Source of the DNA: Flavobacteriales bacterium
GTDB taxonomy: Bacteria; Bacteroidota; Bacteroidia; Flavobacteriales_F; PHOS-HE28
NCBI GenBank assembly: GCA_016788635.1
Contig: JAEUSU010000019.1
Span: forward strand, 62,001 to 126,000
Direction: 5' to 3'
Length of the DNA stretch: 64,000 nucleotides
The notes under the pieces are model-generated. The model saw nothing but the letters and a program-made list of their open reading frames with translations. It had not been told where the DNA came from and ran no database searches. The translations under genes were made by a program, and so were the position numbers. Positions 8,293 to 16,777 of this stretch are shown here, piece by piece. Position 1 is the stretch's first letter. Each line of letters opens with the position of its first letter.

Positions 8293-9918
8293 ATGAAACG
8301 CACCGGCGCACCCATCACGCCCTTCGTCCCACTACTGCTCTCCCTGGCCCTGGTGGCGGGGCTATTCATCGGCCATGGCATGCAGACGCCCTCTGAGCGT
8401 TCGCTGGGTTTCCTCTTCACCCGGAAACCCTCGCCCACGGACAAGATCGGCCAGGTGCTGGACCTGATCGACCGCCAATACGTGGACAGCGTGGCGAAAA
8501 AGCAGCTGGTAGATGAGGTGCTGGCGGACCTGCTGCAGCGGCTGGACCCGCACAGCTACTACATCAGCGCCGAGGACCTGCGTGCGGCCAAGGAGCCGTT
8601 GGAAGGAAGCTTTGACGGCATTGGTGTGGAGTTCAATATCCAGCGGGATACCGTGGTGGTGATCGCCCCGGTGGAAGGCGGTCCCAGTGCCGCACTGGGC
8701 ATCCGGCCGGGTGACCGCATCCTGGCCGCCAACGATAAGACACTTGCCGGTGTGGGGGTGACCAACAAGGATGTGATGGACAACCTGCGTGGGCCTGGCG
8801 GCACAGAGGTCACCGTATCGATCCTTCGACCGGGAAGCAAGGAACCCTTTCCGGTGACGATCAAGCGCGGCAAGATCCCGATCAACAGCGTGGCTGTAAG
8901 CTTGCTGGAGCCCGACGGCACCGGCCTTATAAAACTCGTTCGCTTTGCCCGTACCACCCACGAGGAGTTCGTAAAGGCCGCACGCACCCTGAAGGAGCGG
9001 GGCATGAAGCGGCTGGTGCTCGACCTGCGCGGCAATGGCGGTGGTTACCTGGACCAGGCCATCCTGCTCACCGATGAATTGCTGCCCCCGGGCCGCCTGA
9101 TCGTGTATACGGAAGGGCGCCATCACCCCAGGCGCGACCAGTTCTCCGACGGTGGAGGCCTGCTGGAGGACATGCCCCTGGCCGTGCTCATCGATGAAGG
9201 GTCCGCCTCGGCCAGCGAGATCGTGGCAGGTGCGTTGCAGGACAACGACCGCGGTGTGATCGTGGGACGACGCACATTTGGCAAGGGCCTCGTGCAGGAT
9301 GAGGTGATGCTTCCGGACAGCAGCGCCGTACGCCTGACCACCGCACGGTACTACACCCCTTCTGGCCGGTCCATCCAGCGGCCTTATGGAGAAGGTATCG
9401 ACTATGGGGATGACTTTGCCCAGCGTTTCGCCCATGGTGAACTGCTCAGTGCCGACAGCATCCAAATGGACAGCACACAAGCCTTCAGGACCCGCAGTGG
9501 TAGAGTGGTCTATGGCGGCGGCGGGGTGATGCCCGATGTATTCGTACCAGCGGACACCGCCGAGGCGTCCGGATACATGAGCGAGCTCTTCTACACAGGT
9601 GTGCTGAACCAATTCGCCTTCGCCTACGCGGACCGCAACCGGGCCCGGCTGGAACGCCTGGGCGGGGCGGAGGCCTTCGCAAAGGACCTCTCCATGGACG
9701 AGGCCCTGCTGACCGGTCTGGTGGAGGATGGACGCCAGCAGGGTATTCCACCGGACCGCCAGGCCATTGAACGCTCGCGGCGCATGCTGGTGGTGCGGCT
9801 GAAGGCCACGGTGGCCCGGCACATCTGGGGGAACGAAGCCTACTATGCCTTGACGATGGGCACGGACCACATCTACCAACAGGCGCGTTCGGCTTTGGCA
9901 GGGAGCCCCCAGCAGTAA
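8293..9918 (+). CDS. S41 family C-terminal processing peptidase (CtpA/Prc type)
   Basis: A 541-residue periplasmic or envelope serine protease. Residues 11-28 form a signal anchor. A PDZ domain covers about 95-190 (GIGVEF, RPGDRILAAND), followed by the S41 core with LDLRGNGGG near 243. The catalytic Ser-Lys pair is S306 in GSASASEI and K331 in FGKG. A C-terminal helical region of about 130 residues follows. Such proteases trim or degrade envelope proteins from their C-termini. It starts 4 nt after the dCMP deaminase stop and is followed by a clear terminator at 9942. Confidence 0.95.
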   Translation: MKRTGAPITPFVPLLLSLALVAGLFIGHGMQTPSERSLGFLFTRKPSPTDKIGQVLDLIDRQYVDSVAKKQLVDEVLADLLQRLDPHSYYISAEDLRAAKEPLEGSFDGIGVEFNIQRDTVVVIAPVEGGPSAALGIRPGDRILAANDKTLAGVGVTNKDVMDNLRGPGGTEVTVSILRPGSKEPFPVTIKRGKIPINSVAVSLLEPDGTGLIKLVRFARTTHEEFVKAARTLKERGMKRLVLDLRGNGGGYLDQAILLTDELLPPGRLIVYTEGRHHPRRDQFSDGGGLLEDMPLAVLIDEGSASASEIVAGALQDNDRGVIVGRRTFGKGLVQDEVMLPDSSAVRLTTARYYTPSGRSIQRPYGEGIDYGDDFAQRFAHGELLSADSIQMDSTQAFRTRSGRVVYGGGGVMPDVFVPADTAEASGYMSELFYTGVLNQFAFAYADRNRARLERLGGAEAFAKDLSMDEALLTGLVEDGRQQGIPPDRQAIERSRRMLVVRLKATVARHIWGNEAYYALTMGTDHIYQQARSALAGSPQQ

Positions 9919-9941
9919 GTTGGAGGGCTATGAAATGAAGA

Positions 9942-9970
9942 GAGGGGACCTTGCGGTCCCCTCCTTTCTT
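9942..9970 (+). terminator. Rho-independent terminator of the ctp gene
   Basis: GAGGGGACC and GGTCCCCTC pair perfectly around TTGC, followed by CTTTCTT. It lies 24 nt past the protease stop and 21 nt before the stop of the opposite-strand lipoprotein gene, so it may serve both. Confidence 0.85.
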
Positions 9971-9990
9971 CGAGCTGAGCAGGCAGCTGC

Positions 9991-10215
9991 TTAGTGCGCA
10001 GCGCCTTCCACCGCCTTGGCAACGGTGTCGGCGGCGGCCTCAACGGCCTCACCGGCGGCCTCGGTGGTGTTCTCCACCTCGGTCTTTACTTCCTCCACCG
10101 CTTCGGTGGCGGTGTTCACGGCCTCATTGGCCTTCTCTTCCATGTTCTCCTGTGCGCCACTGCAGGCCACGAAGAACGCCGCCATAGTGGCGAGCACAGC
10201 GAATTTGCGGATCAT
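9991..10215 (-). CDS. Small Ala/Glu-rich lipoprotein (74 aa)
   Basis: Signal peptide with a lipobox ([20 protein letters not shown]), so the mature protein would begin at the cysteine and be lipid-anchored. The remaining 56 residues are almost only A, E, V, T, N, K in a heptad-like pattern ([18 protein letters not shown]), predicting a single amphipathic helix or coiled coil. This resembles small entericidin-like or LEA-like lipoproteins, but no assigned family is recognised. Stands alone, convergent with the ctp gene. An opposite-strand open frame here is an artefact of the repeated GCC codons. Confidence 0.8.
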   Translation of the reverse strand: MIRKFAVLATMAAFFVACSGAQENMEEKANEAVNTATEAVEEVKTEVENTTEAAGEAVEAAADTVAKAVEGAAH

Positions 10216-10298
10216 CTTTCAGTTGTTGGGTTGGTGAAAGTGGGCGCGAAAGTAATGGTTTCCTGGACGTTGCAAACTTTTCTCGCCGTACCGGGGTT

Positions 10299-10306
10299 TA
10301 TCTTCG
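10299..10306 (+). promoter_or_regulatory. -7 element TATCTTCG, superoxide dismutase gene
   Basis: Fits TAnnTTCG, 37 nt before the ATG of the superoxide dismutase gene, with a TTT run 17 nt upstream as a weak -33 element. Confidence 0.4.
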
Positions 10307-10343
10307 CCCGATACCTGAAAAACCGACCCTCAATCGATACGCC

Positions 10344-10953
10344 AATGCCCTTCACCCTGCCCACACTCCCCTATGCCCACAACGCGCTGGAACCCCATAT
10401 CGATGCCCGCACCATGGAGATCCACCATGGCAAGCACCACCAGGCCTACATCACCAACCTGAACAAGGCCATCGAGGGTACGCCCTTGGAGGGGCAAACC
10501 ATCGAGGACATCCTGAAAGGGTTGGACATGAACAACATGGCCGTGCGCAACAACGGCGGCGGCCACTACAACCATACGCTCTTCTGGACCGTGATGGCCC
10601 CGAACGCCGGTGGTAGTCCAACGGGCGAACTGGCCGATGCCATCACACGGGACTTGGGCTCCTTCGATGCCTTCAAGGAGAAATTCGCCACCGCCGGTGC
10701 CACTCGCTTTGGCAGCGGTTGGGCCTGGCTTTGTGTGCAAAAAGGAGGCAAGCTGGACGTGTGCTCCACGCCCAACCAGGACAATCCCCTGATGCCCAAC
10801 ACCGGTTGTGGCGGCACCCCGATCCTGGGCATGGATGTTTGGGAACACGCCTATTACCTGCACTACCAGAACCGCCGACCGGATTACATCGCCGCCTTCT
10901 GGAACGTGGTGAACTGGCCCGAGGTGGCCCGCCGCTACGCTACCGGCAAATAA
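10344..10953 (+). CDS. sodA: Superoxide dismutase (Mn/Fe family)
   Basis: Converts superoxide to oxygen and peroxide. The 202-residue product begins [10 protein letters not shown] at ATG 10344; the longer frame upstream runs through noncoding DNA. Metal ligands are H27, H77, D164 and H168 (DVWEHAYY). G72/G73 in GGGHYNH together with Q145 in NQDNPL are the pattern of manganese rather than iron enzymes, although metal choice cannot be read with certainty and cambialistic enzymes exist. No signal peptide, so cytosolic. Stand-alone gene with a strong terminator after it. Confidence 0.94.
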
Positions 10954-10968
10954 TGCATGAACAGATGG

Positions 10969-11011
10969 AGCGGGCGGCCTGCCGGTGCGGCGGGCCGCCC
11001 GCTTACTTTTC
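10969..11011 (+). terminator. Terminator after the superoxide dismutase gene
   Basis: AGCGGGCGGCC (10969-10979) pairs perfectly with GGCCGCCCGCT (10993-11003), followed by TACTTTTC. The T-rich tail also fits the -7 promoter element of the next gene, which starts 4 nt later, so terminator and promoter seem to overlap. Confidence 0.8.
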
Positions 11012-11015
11012 GCCC

Positions 11016-11393
11016 ATGCGCAGCATTATTCTGTGCCTCCTGCTGGCCTTGGGTTCCAACACGACCATTGCGGCCCAGCAACAGACCGGGGCACAAGAGC
11101 CCACGATGTGGGATATGAAGATCGACGACCCGCTGGACAGCACCCACAGCGAACCAGAGCGTCTGGTGGCCGGAGTACTTGCGTTGACCCTTGGCCCCTT
11201 CGGTGCGCACCGGCTTTATCTGGGAACAGTGCCCAAGGTGCCCATCATATACGGCATCACTTTCGGGGGCTTCGGCGTGCTGGCGCTCTTGGACCTGGGA
11301 CACATCCTGTTCACCAGGGACCTGGCGCCCTACCGCCAGAACGATCGCGTGTTCATGTGGGGAAAGCCCCAGCCGGAGCCTACTCCACCGTAA
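11016..11393 (+). CDS. TM2 domain-containing protein
   Basis: A 125-residue protein with a signal peptide (SIILCLLLALGSNTTIAAQ) followed by a TM2 domain: two helices (AGVLALTLGPFGAHRLYLG and the region of ITFGGFGVLALLDLGHILF) joined by a short turn, with the family's GAHRLYLG motif. Function of TM2 proteins in Bacteroidota is unknown. TACTTTTC ends 4 nt before the ATG, so a leaderless transcript is possible. The last 14 nt overlap the end of glmS on the other strand. Confidence 0.85.
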   Translation: MRSIILCLLLALGSNTTIAAQQQTGAQEPTMWDMKIDDPLDSTHSEPERLVAGVLALTLGPFGAHRLYLGTVPKVPIIYGITFGGFGVLALLDLGHILFTRDLAPYRQNDRVFMWGKPQPEPTPP

Positions 11394-13224
11394 CGCTTTT
11401 GGCCAGGTTGCGCGGCTGGTCCACGTTGCAGCCCCGCATCACAGCGATGTGGTAACTGATCAACTGCAGGGGTACCACGCTCAGCAGGGGTACCAGACAA
11501 TCCGGTGCGCCAGGGATCTCGATCACGTGGTCGGCAATGCCTTTCACCACCGTATCACCCTCGGTGACAATGGCGATGATCTTGCCCTTACGGGCCTTCA
11601 CCTCCTGGATGTTGCTCACCACCTTCTCGTAGCTGGCCCCCTTGGTGGCGATCACGAATACGGGCATCTCCTCGTCTATAAGGGCGATGGGGCCATGCTT
11701 CATCTCTGCCGCAGGGTAACCCTCCGCATGGATGTAGCTGATCTCCTTCAGCTTCAAAGCACCCTCGAGCGCCACCGGGAACGTGTAGCCACGGCCCAAA
11801 TAGAGCGCATTGGTGGCATTGCGGTAGATGTCAGCGATGTAGCGGATGTGCGCATCGTTGGCCAGCACCTTCTCCACCTTGGCCGGAATGGAATCCAGTT
11901 CGTTGATGAGCTGATGGAAACGGGAGGCGGCCAGCGTGCCTCGACGCTGACCGATCATCAAGGCCATGAGCGTGAGCACGGTGACCTGTGCCGTGAAGGC
12001 CTTTGTGCTGGCCACGCCGATCTCCGGCCCGGCATGGGTGTAAGAGCCGGCGTGCGTGACGCGTGCGATGCTGCTGCCCACCACATTGCAGATGCCGATG
12101 ATCGTGGCGCCCTTGCTTTTGGCCATCTCGATCGCGGCCAGCGTGTCCGCTGTTTCTCCGCTTTGACTGATGGCCAGCACAATGTCCTCCTCGTGAATGA
12201 TGGGGTCCCGGTAACGGAACTCGGAGGCATACTCCACTTCCACCGGTATCCGCGCCAGGTCCTCGAACAGGTACTCGCCCACCAATCCAGCATGCCAGCT
12301 GGTACCACAACCCACGATGATGATGCGCTTGGCGTTGACAAAACGCTGCTCATGATCCTTGATGCCTCCCAGGACCACCTCGCTTTGGGCCAGGTTTAAA
12401 CGACCGCGCATGGAATCGCGGATGCTGCGCGGCTGCTCAAAGATCTCCTTGAGCATGAAGTGGTCATAGCCCCCCTTCTCGAGCGCCTCCAGGTGCATTT
12501 CCAACTCCTGTACGAAGGGGGTCTTCTCCTGATTGCGCATGTTCAGCACACGCAGCCCCTTACCCCGCTCGATAACAGCCATCTCACCATCCTCCAGATA
12601 CACCACGTTGCGGGTGTGCTCCACAATGGGGGTGGCATCGCTGGCCAGGAAGTGCTCACCATTCTCACCCACGCCCACCACCAGGGGGCTGCTCTTTCGG
12701 GCGGCCACCAGCATGTCCGGATTGGTGCGGTCCAGCACCACGATGGCGTAGGCGCCCACCACGCTTTCCAAGGCAAGCCGCACCGCATTGGGCAGGTCCA
12801 TGTTCTCGGAGCTGCGTATATCGTCGATCAGATGCACGAGCACCTCTGTATCCGTCTCGCTCCGGAAGCGGTGCCCGCGGTGTAGGAGCTCCTCCTTGAT
12901 CGCGGCGTAGTTCTCGATGATGCCGTTGTGGATCAAGGCCAGGTCGCCACTGGTGCTCACGTGCGGGTGTGCGTTCACATCATTCGGCTGCCCGTGCGTG
13001 GCCCAGCGTGTATGGCCAATGCCAACGGTCCCGCTCCGGTCCTGGCCATTTACATGGGCCTCCAGCTCGGCCACCTTCCCCTGGCACTTGTACACCTTCA
13101 ATTCGCCAGCGGTGACCAAGGCCACCCCTGCGCTATCATAGCCGCGGTACTCCAGCCGGTGCAGGCCATTCACCAAAATGGGGTAGGCCTGCTTGTCACC
13201 GAGATATGCCACGATACCGCACAT
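11380..13224 (-). CDS. glmS: Glutamine--fructose-6-phosphate aminotransferase (isomerizing)
   Basis: Makes glucosamine 6-phosphate from fructose 6-phosphate and glutamine, the entry to peptidoglycan and LPS amino sugars. The 614-residue product begins MCGIVAYLG, so after removal of Met the catalytic N-terminal cysteine is exposed. The glutaminase domain covers about 1-220 (HTRWATHG, HNGIIENY); two SIS domains follow (GCGTSWHAG near 300; second near 460), and the C-terminus ends KSVTVE as in the family. No glmS ribozyme was seen upstream, as the DUF4270 gene is only 10 nt away. Co-transcribed with DUF4270 and the GT5-like gene. Confidence 0.97.
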   Translation of the reverse strand: MCGIVAYLGDKQAYPILVNGLHRLEYRGYDSAGVALVTAGELKVYKCQGKVAELEAHVNGQDRSGTVGIGHTRWATHGQPNDVNAHPHVSTSGDLALIHNGIIENYAAIKEELLHRGHRFRSETDTEVLVHLIDDIRSSENMDLPNAVRLALESVVGAYAIVVLDRTNPDMLVAARKSSPLVVGVGENGEHFLASDATPIVEHTRNVVYLEDGEMAVIERGKGLRVLNMRNQEKTPFVQELEMHLEALEKGGYDHFMLKEIFEQPRSIRDSMRGRLNLAQSEVVLGGIKDHEQRFVNAKRIIIVGCGTSWHAGLVGEYLFEDLARIPVEVEYASEFRYRDPIIHEEDIVLAISQSGETADTLAAIEMAKSKGATIIGICNVVGSSIARVTHAGSYTHAGPEIGVASTKAFTAQVTVLTLMALMIGQRRGTLAASRFHQLINELDSIPAKVEKVLANDAHIRYIADIYRNATNALYLGRGYTFPVALEGALKLKEISYIHAEGYPAAEMKHGPIALIDEEMPVFVIATKGASYEKVVSNIQEVKARKGKIIAIVTEGDTVVKGIADHVIEIPGAPDCLVPLLSVVPLQLISYHIAVMRGCNVDQPRNLAKSVTVE

Positions 13225-13234
13225 GACCGTTCGT

Positions 13235-14611
13235 TCAGAAGGTGGTGAAGGTCAATTTCAAACGCATGGGCCGCTGGGGATGCTCCGGGCCTGCCAGGAT
13301 CACCCGGTTCACCGCCACGCCAGAGCCCGAAGGCACAAGGCCGAGGCCCGTGTTGGGGTACGTCCCTGAGAGCACGCCCTGCACCCAGCGTGTGATGTTG
13401 AATCGATACTCTTTTGCGCTGGCGTTGTACACCCCTCCAATGTCTCCCTGGCCAGGGATCTGGTCCGGCATGATCAAGTCCTGACCCTCGTCGCCCTTTC
13501 GGAAGGCGAAGAGCTGCGCCGGCGGGGGATGCTGGTCCAGGAAAGGACCATCCAAGGGAACAATGAGCTCGGCCTTGGCCACCGCGATCAAGCCTGCCGC
13601 CTTGTATTCCAACAAATTCGGGAACCGTACCTCCGTGCGTACACCACCCATGGCCTGCACATAGGTGCGCACCTGGCCAAGCGTGCTGTCCTGGAGCTGC
13701 ATGGGCAGGTAGGGCCGGGCTGCCTGGGCCGGTTCATGCTCGCAACGTGTGTAGCGCACACACTGGTCGTTGATCACGAAGTCGAAGGATGTGGTGTCCT
13801 CATCCCCTGGCCGTGTGTTCCGGTAATAGAGCGTAAGCTTGGTCTGCGCGTCCAACAAGTTGAAATAGAGCACCCCGCCCATCAACGGGGCCTGGTACAT
13901 GTTGTCCGGTGTCACCCACAAACCCTTGAAGAACTGCAGGAAGTTCGCGCTATTGGCCAGGTCGGCGGACCCCCATGCGGACATGAAGCGGTCTGCCAGG
14001 GCCTTGTCCAGCGGGATCCGAACCTGAGGCTTCAACGTGTCACCACCCACCACGGGCCCGCGGAACGGATCGGGCTTGAACAGGCCGCGCGGCCTGGCCA
14101 CCAGATCGTTCACCTGGGCGACCACCGGCCTGTCATCATTTTGATAGATGCTGTCCGCAGTGAGCGCATCGGCGATCTCATAAACACGGAACACCTGCTC
14201 CTGCAATCCATTATATGCATAGCTGGTGCCATCAAAGACGAGGGAGAGCACAAGGGAGTCGGCCACCAGCGCATGATTGTTCTGGCCGGAACCCACGTTG
14301 TTGGCTGAAAGGCGGAATTGCGTCACGATGCCGGCCTTTACCTGGCCAAAGTCCGGGTCCACGTAACTACCCAGCGCATTGCGGCTCAGGCCACTTGTCC
14401 GCACCGGGTTACCCGGGATCGCATACGTCACCAAGGAGGTGGTATCCGCATAGGCATTGCTCAGGGTGTCGTTCGGGTCGATGAGCTCCAGACCCAGGGT
14501 ATTCTCAGGCTTCTTGCAGGCACCGAAGAATAGGAGCGCGACCAATGCTGACGCGACGGTTTGCCGTCGCACCCGCAGGAATTGTCCGGAAGGGTGACCG
14601 TACATGCTCAA
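13235..14611 (-). CDS. DUF4270 family lipoprotein
   Basis: A 458-residue outer-envelope lipoprotein: arginine-rich start, hydrophobic stretch and lipobox LLFFGACKK near residue 30. The mature part begins NTLGLELIDPND, a hallmark of the DUF4270 family, and is mostly beta-structured. The family is restricted to Bacteroidota and almost always sits beside the GT5-like gene and panC, as here; its role is not established. The start codon overlaps the previous gene by 4 nt (ATGA), indicating coupled translation, and glmS follows after 10 nt. Confidence 0.88.
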   Translation of the reverse strand: MSMYGHPSGQFLRVRRQTVASALVALLFFGACKKPENTLGLELIDPNDTLSNAYADTTSLVTYAIPGNPVRTSGLSRNALGSYVDPDFGQVKAGIVTQFRLSANNVGSGQNNHALVADSLVLSLVFDGTSYAYNGLQEQVFRVYEIADALTADSIYQNDDRPVVAQVNDLVARPRGLFKPDPFRGPVVGGDTLKPQVRIPLDKALADRFMSAWGSADLANSANFLQFFKGLWVTPDNMYQAPLMGGVLYFNLLDAQTKLTLYYRNTRPGDEDTTSFDFVINDQCVRYTRCEHEPAQAARPYLPMQLQDSTLGQVRTYVQAMGGVRTEVRFPNLLEYKAAGLIAVAKAELIVPLDGPFLDQHPPPAQLFAFRKGDEGQDLIMPDQIPGQGDIGGVYNASAKEYRFNITRWVQGVLSGTYPNTGLGLVPSGSGVAVNRVILAGPEHPQRPMRLKLTFTTF

Positions 14612-15429
14612 ACGAGCGCTTCTTCCATCACGCCGTGATAGAATTCGGCGTGGGCTTTCACCAACTCATCCTCAGGGCTGTAGCCCAGCAATGGCTTGTC
14701 CATCTCCTTTAGGTAGGTCTCCATGCCCTTGCTCACCTTCTGGCTGCCCTTCACCACGGCATCGCACATCCCGATACCGAACTTGTACAGGTCGTCCACG
14801 CCGGGCTTTTTCAGGTCCTTCAGCAGGTCAGAAGTGATGCCCTCCTGGCCCAGCTTCTTGGGCAGTTCCTTGTCCAGCGCATCGTTCTTCTCGTCATACA
14901 CACTGAAAACGAGTTTGGCGTTCTCAAAGTGCGGATCGTCGTTGTACACGTGGCGCACATACATGGGCACAAAGGCGGTCATCCAGCCGTGGCAGTGAAT
15001 GATGTCCGGCACCCAACCCAGCTTGCGCACGGTCTCCAGCACACCACGAGCGAAAAAGAGGGCACGCTCGTCATTATCCGGGTAGAACCCACCATCTGCA
15101 TCATGCGTGATGGCCTTGCGCTTGAAGTACTCCTCGTTGTCAATGAAATAGACCTGCATGCGGGCGCTGGGAACACTGGCCACCTTGATGAGCAGGGCAT
15201 GGTCGGTGTCGTTGATGATGAGGTTCATGCCGCTGAGGCGGATGACCTCGTGCAACTGGTGGCGGCGCTCATTGATGCAGCCGAAGCGGGGCATGAAGAC
15301 CCGGATCTCATTTCCCATGTCAAGGATCCCCTGAGGCACCTTGCGCGCGGCCAGGGCCATTTCACCATTATCCAGGAAGGGGGTGATGTGCTGCGAGATC
15401 GTCAGCACCTTGGCGTTCTTCAAACTCAT
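14608..15429 (-). CDS. Glycogen/starch synthase-like protein, N-terminal GT5 domain only
   Basis: Only 273 residues, against about 480 for a full glycogen synthase. The product matches the N-terminal Rossmann half of GT5 enzymes (NEIRVFMPRFG, DIIHCHGWMTAFVPMY) but lacks the C-terminal half with the ADP-glucose pocket, and the KTGG motif near the N-terminus is replaced by FLDNGEMAL. This short form is the usual one next to DUF4270 and panC in Bacteroidota, so it is not a local truncation. True glycogen synthesis is doubtful. First gene of a leftward operon with DUF4270 and glmS, and divergent from panC. Confidence 0.85.
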   Translation of the reverse strand: MSLKNAKVLTISQHITPFLDNGEMALAARKVPQGILDMGNEIRVFMPRFGCINERRHQLHEVIRLSGMNLIINDTDHALLIKVASVPSARMQVYFIDNEEYFKRKAITHDADGGFYPDNDERALFFARGVLETVRKLGWVPDIIHCHGWMTAFVPMYVRHVYNDDPHFENAKLVFSVYDEKNDALDKELPKKLGQEGITSDLLKDLKKPGVDDLYKFGIGMCDAVVKGSQKVSKGMETYLKEMDKPLLGYSPEDELVKAHAEFYHGVMEEALV

Positions 15430-15453
15430 CTGGTAAGGGGGGGAATTGGACTA

Positions 15454-15484
15454 CAAAAGTAACACCTTCGGGGGCCTTCTTCAA
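15454..15484 (-). promoter_or_regulatory. Promoter of the GT5-like-DUF4270-glmS operon
   Basis: On the minus strand TTG (15484-15482), a 20-nt spacer, then a perfect TACTTTTG (15461-15454), 24 nt before ATG 15429. The best complete Bacteroidota-type promoter in the window; it lies in the space shared with panC. Confidence 0.65.
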
Positions 15485-15535
15485 CCGAGGGGTGCTAGGT
15501 TAGCGCCCCTTTCGCCCGCCCCTAACGCCCTTTCT

Positions 15536-16381
15536 GTGGACCTTGTTGTACACCCGGCAGATGTTGCTGAATGGTCCGCCAGTGCGAGGCTCCAGGGCTT
15601 TTCCATAGGCTTTGTACCTACCATGGGGGCCCTGCACGAAGGCCATCTTGAGCTGCTCCAAAAAGCCCGGTCAGAATGTGATCGTGTGGCCTGTAGCATA
15701 TTCGTCAATCCCCTGCAATTCAACGATAAACGCGATCTGGAGCGCTATCCAAGGCAGCAGGAGGCGGACCGGCAGAAACTTGAAAAGGCTGGCTGCCACA
15801 TGCTCTTTATCCCTGAATATGAGGGGGTTTACAAGGACCATGTCACACGAACATATGACCTGGGTGGCTTGGATAGGCGATGGGAGGGGCTCAGCCGTCC
15901 CGGCCATTTCCAAGGCATGGCCAATGTGGTGGAGCGCTTGTTCTTCTATGTACGTCCGGACAGGGCCTATTTCGGGGAGAAAGACCGCCAGCAACTGGCC
16001 ATCGTGAAGCATCTGGCGCGGAGCCTGAGATGGCCCGAAGAGATCGTGGGCTGCCCCACCCGACGGGAGCCGGATGGGCTGGCCATGAGCTCACGCAATG
16101 CCCTCTTGACCAGGGAGGAGCGTGTGGTGGCACCGGTAGTGTACCGGAGTCTCCATCGCGCTGCGGCGATGGCCTTCAGCGCTCCGGTGAAAGAGGTGGT
16201 ACAGGCAGCCCATGCGGTGCTCGCAGCCGAACCACTGTTCTCGACAGACTACCTCGCCGTGGTGGACGCTGACTCCTTGGAACCTTTAGCGGACTGGGGC
16301 GATCGCCAGGAGGCGGTGGCATTGGTGGCCGTGCGCCTTGGCGCGGTACGCCTGATCGATAACGTGACCCTGCGCCGATAA
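15536..16381 (+). CDS. panC: Pantothenate synthetase
   Basis: Joins pantoate and beta-alanine with ATP to make pantothenate (vitamin B5). The nucleotidyltransferase motif is FVPTMGALHEGHL, with the HxGH box, then SIFVNPLQFN, GEKDRQQL and KHLARSL further on, and SSRNALL as the KMSKS-like loop region. I take GTG 15536 (MDLVVHPADVAEW), which gives 281 residues, the usual length; a TTG at 15446 would add a poor-looking tail. Followed by panD, whose product supplies beta-alanine. Confidence 0.94.
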   Translation: MDLVVHPADVAEWSASARLQGFSIGFVPTMGALHEGHLELLQKARSECDRVACSIFVNPLQFNDKRDLERYPRQQEADRQKLEKAGCHMLFIPEYEGVYKDHVTRTYDLGGLDRRWEGLSRPGHFQGMANVVERLFFYVRPDRAYFGEKDRQQLAIVKHLARSLRWPEEIVGCPTRREPDGLAMSSRNALLTREERVVAPVVYRSLHRAAAMAFSAPVKEVVQAAHAVLAAEPLFSTDYLAVVDADSLEPLADWGDRQEAVALVAVRLGAVRLIDNVTLRR

Positions 16382-16386
16382 CTTTG
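16379..16386 (+). promoter_or_regulatory. -7 element TAACTTTG upstream of panD
   Basis: A perfect TAnnTTTG overlapping the panC stop codon and lying 31 nt before panD. No -33 TTG is evident. It could give panD and the downstream genes their own transcript. Confidence 0.4.
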
Positions 16387-16417
16387 CCCCTGCGACCCGG
16401 CGGGTCGCGCCCACCCC

Positions 16418-16777
16418 ATGCAGATCGAAGTCCTCCGGTGCAAGATCCACCGGATCACCGTCACGGAAGCCAACGTGGATTACATCGGCAGCATCACGCT
16501 GGACGAGGACCTGATCGATGCATCCGGCCTTGTGGAGGGGGAAAAAGTGCAGGTGCTGAACGTGAATAATGGCAACCGGCTGGAGACCTACGTGATCAAA
16601 GGGGTACGCGGCTCGGGCGAGGTATGCCTGAACGGGCCGGCAGCCCTGCGCGCTGCCGTGGGCGACGTGGTGATCGTGATCTCCTATGCCCAGATGAGCC
16701 TTGAAGAGGCCCGGCGGTTCCGGCCCAGCATCATCTTCCCCGACGAGAAGACCAACAAGCTGCGCGCAACGGTGTGA
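16418..16777 (+). CDS. panD: Aspartate 1-decarboxylase
   Basis: Makes beta-alanine from aspartate for pantothenate synthesis. The 119-residue proenzyme has the self-cleavage site in YIGSIT: cleavage between Gly and Ser turns the serine into the pyruvoyl group. Other family marks are GEKVQVLNVNNGNRLETYVI and the RGSGEVCLNGPAA segment. Length is typical. It overlaps the next gene by 4 nt (GTGA). Confidence 0.96.
   Translation: MQIEVLRCKIHRITVTEANVDYIGSITLDEDLIDASGLVEGEKVQVLNVNNGNRLETYVIKGVRGSGEVCLNGPAALRAAVGDVVIVISYAQMSLEEARRFRPSIIFPDEKTNKLRATV

Noticed and set aside
9994-10343. N-terminal extension of superoxide dismutase
   Set aside because: The extra 117 codons lie across the antisense lipoprotein gene and its flank; homologues start at MPFTLP.
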